This document shows positions 63,657 through 64,000 of a stretch of 64,000 nucleotides of DNA, one piece after another; the stretch's first letter is position 1; each line of letters begins with the position of its first letter. The translations under genes were made by a program, and so were the position numbers. This DNA comes from Ancylobacter mangrovi. Its GTDB lineage: Bacteria; Pseudomonadota; Alphaproteobacteria; Rhizobiales; Xanthobacteraceae. The notes beneath the pieces were generated by a model that was not told the origin of the DNA, searched no databases, and worked only from the letters and a program-made list of their open reading frames with translations. The DNA is taken from contig NZ_JANTHZ010000001.1 of the NCBI RefSeq assembly GCF_024752355.1, positions 372,001 through 436,000 of the forward strand, read 5' to 3'.

Positions 63657-64000
63657 GTACCGGCCTCCGGCTCGCGCGGCGCCTGCGCGTGGAGCGCGAC
63701 GCGCGCGGCTGGTCGCTCGCCGATCTCGCGGCGCGCTCGGGCGTGTCCAAGGCGATGATCAGCAAGATCGAGCGCGGCACGGCAAGCCCGACCGCCGTGG
63801 TGCTGGTGCGTCTCGCCGGGGCATTCGACCTCACCCTCGCCGGGCTGCTGCTGCGCGCCGAGGGGGGCGAGCGGCTGGTGCGGGCGGCCGAACAGCCGGT
63901 CTGGACCGACCCGGAGACCGGCTATGTGCGCCGCCAGCTCTTCGCGCGGCCGGACCATCCGGTGGAGCTGGTGGAGGTGGAGCTGCCGCCGGGCCGGCGC
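63638..64000 (+). CDS. XRE family regulator with probable cupin domain, partial
   Basis: The frame from the ATG at 63638 is open to the window edge, giving the first 121 residues. A helix-turn-helix covers residues about 10-65 (RLRVERDARGWSLADLAARS, VSKAMISKIERGTASPTAVV), typical of XRE/HTH_3. The following residues (GYVRRQLFARPDHPVELVEV, ELPPGRR) look like the start of a cupin_2 domain, so this is likely an HTH-cupin sensor of a small metabolite. AGGAG stands five bases before the start. Its start region lies in an inverted repeat. The downstream half and the effector are outside the window. Confidence 0.85.
   Translation, partial: MDHIVDGTGLRLARRLRVERDARGWSLADLAARSGVSKAMISKIERGTASPTAVVLVRLAGAFDLTLAGLLLRAEGGERLVRAAEQPVWTDPETGYVRRQLFARPDHPVELVEVELPPGRR

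Overview
This 64 kb window is GC-rich (roughly two thirds G+C by eye), densely coded, and looks like the chromosome of an alphaproteobacterium of the order Hyphomicrobiales (Rhizobiales), perhaps Xanthobacter/Ancylobacter/Starkeya-like. The reasons are family-level: Omp25/31-type outer membrane barrels, the order uvrC-pgsA-moaD-moaE, rplY-pth-ychF with a MaoC pair, a MoxR/DUF58/DUF4159 cluster back to back with DUF1285-Nudix-DUF6111-cca, and petA, petB and petC as three separate genes. The taxon is inferred. I saw no tRNA or rRNA gene, CRISPR array, insertion sequence, prophage or plasmid function.

Layout. 1-6.4 kb: the 3' end of a BKACE-type gene, PEP carboxylase (ppc), a Tim44-like protein, an exported choloylglycine-hydrolase-type enzyme and a DUF805 protein. 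6.6-12 kb: uvrB, then a biuret-hydrolase-like amidohydrolase with an NCS2-type permease behind an AT-rich promoter carrying two inverted repeats. 12-17 kb: peptidoglycan-binding protein, cupin, two uncharacterised secreted proteins, RNase T2, rlmJ, a cold-shock gene and a GST. 17-21.6 kb: two outer membrane barrels, an SDR, an EamA transporter and an FkbM methyltransferase. 21.7-32.6 kb: uvrC-pgsA-moaD-moaE, ilvE, a MarR/response regulator/histidine kinase operon resembling petP-petR, csaA, a TetR regulator, proC, a YbjN protein and ubiK.

32.9-45.2 kb: the coupled genes lgt, MidA/NDUFAF7-type methyltransferase and pgeF, followed by a creatinase-fold hydrolase; a lipoprotein; prs; an exported unknown; rplY, pth, ychF, a sulfotransferase, two MaoC proteins and a third barrel. 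45.3-51.9 kb: petABC (cytochrome bc1), trmL, hemF and an ABC exporter. 51.9-62 kb: two divergent clusters, DUF1285-Nudix-DUF6111-cca and moxR-DUF58-DUF4159-large membrane protein, separated by an intergenic region with a perfect 31-nt palindrome. 62-64 kb: a DHFR-like reductase, a small unknown, a GNAT acetyltransferase and the start of an XRE-cupin regulator whose start codon lies inside an inverted repeat.

Most genes are housekeeping. The parts worth a second look are regulatory or poorly described: the moxR palindrome, the duplicated initiation region and mutually exclusive hairpins of the cold-shock gene, the inverted repeats at the XRE-cupin and biuret-hydrolase-like genes, and a secreted unknown translationally coupled to RNase T2.
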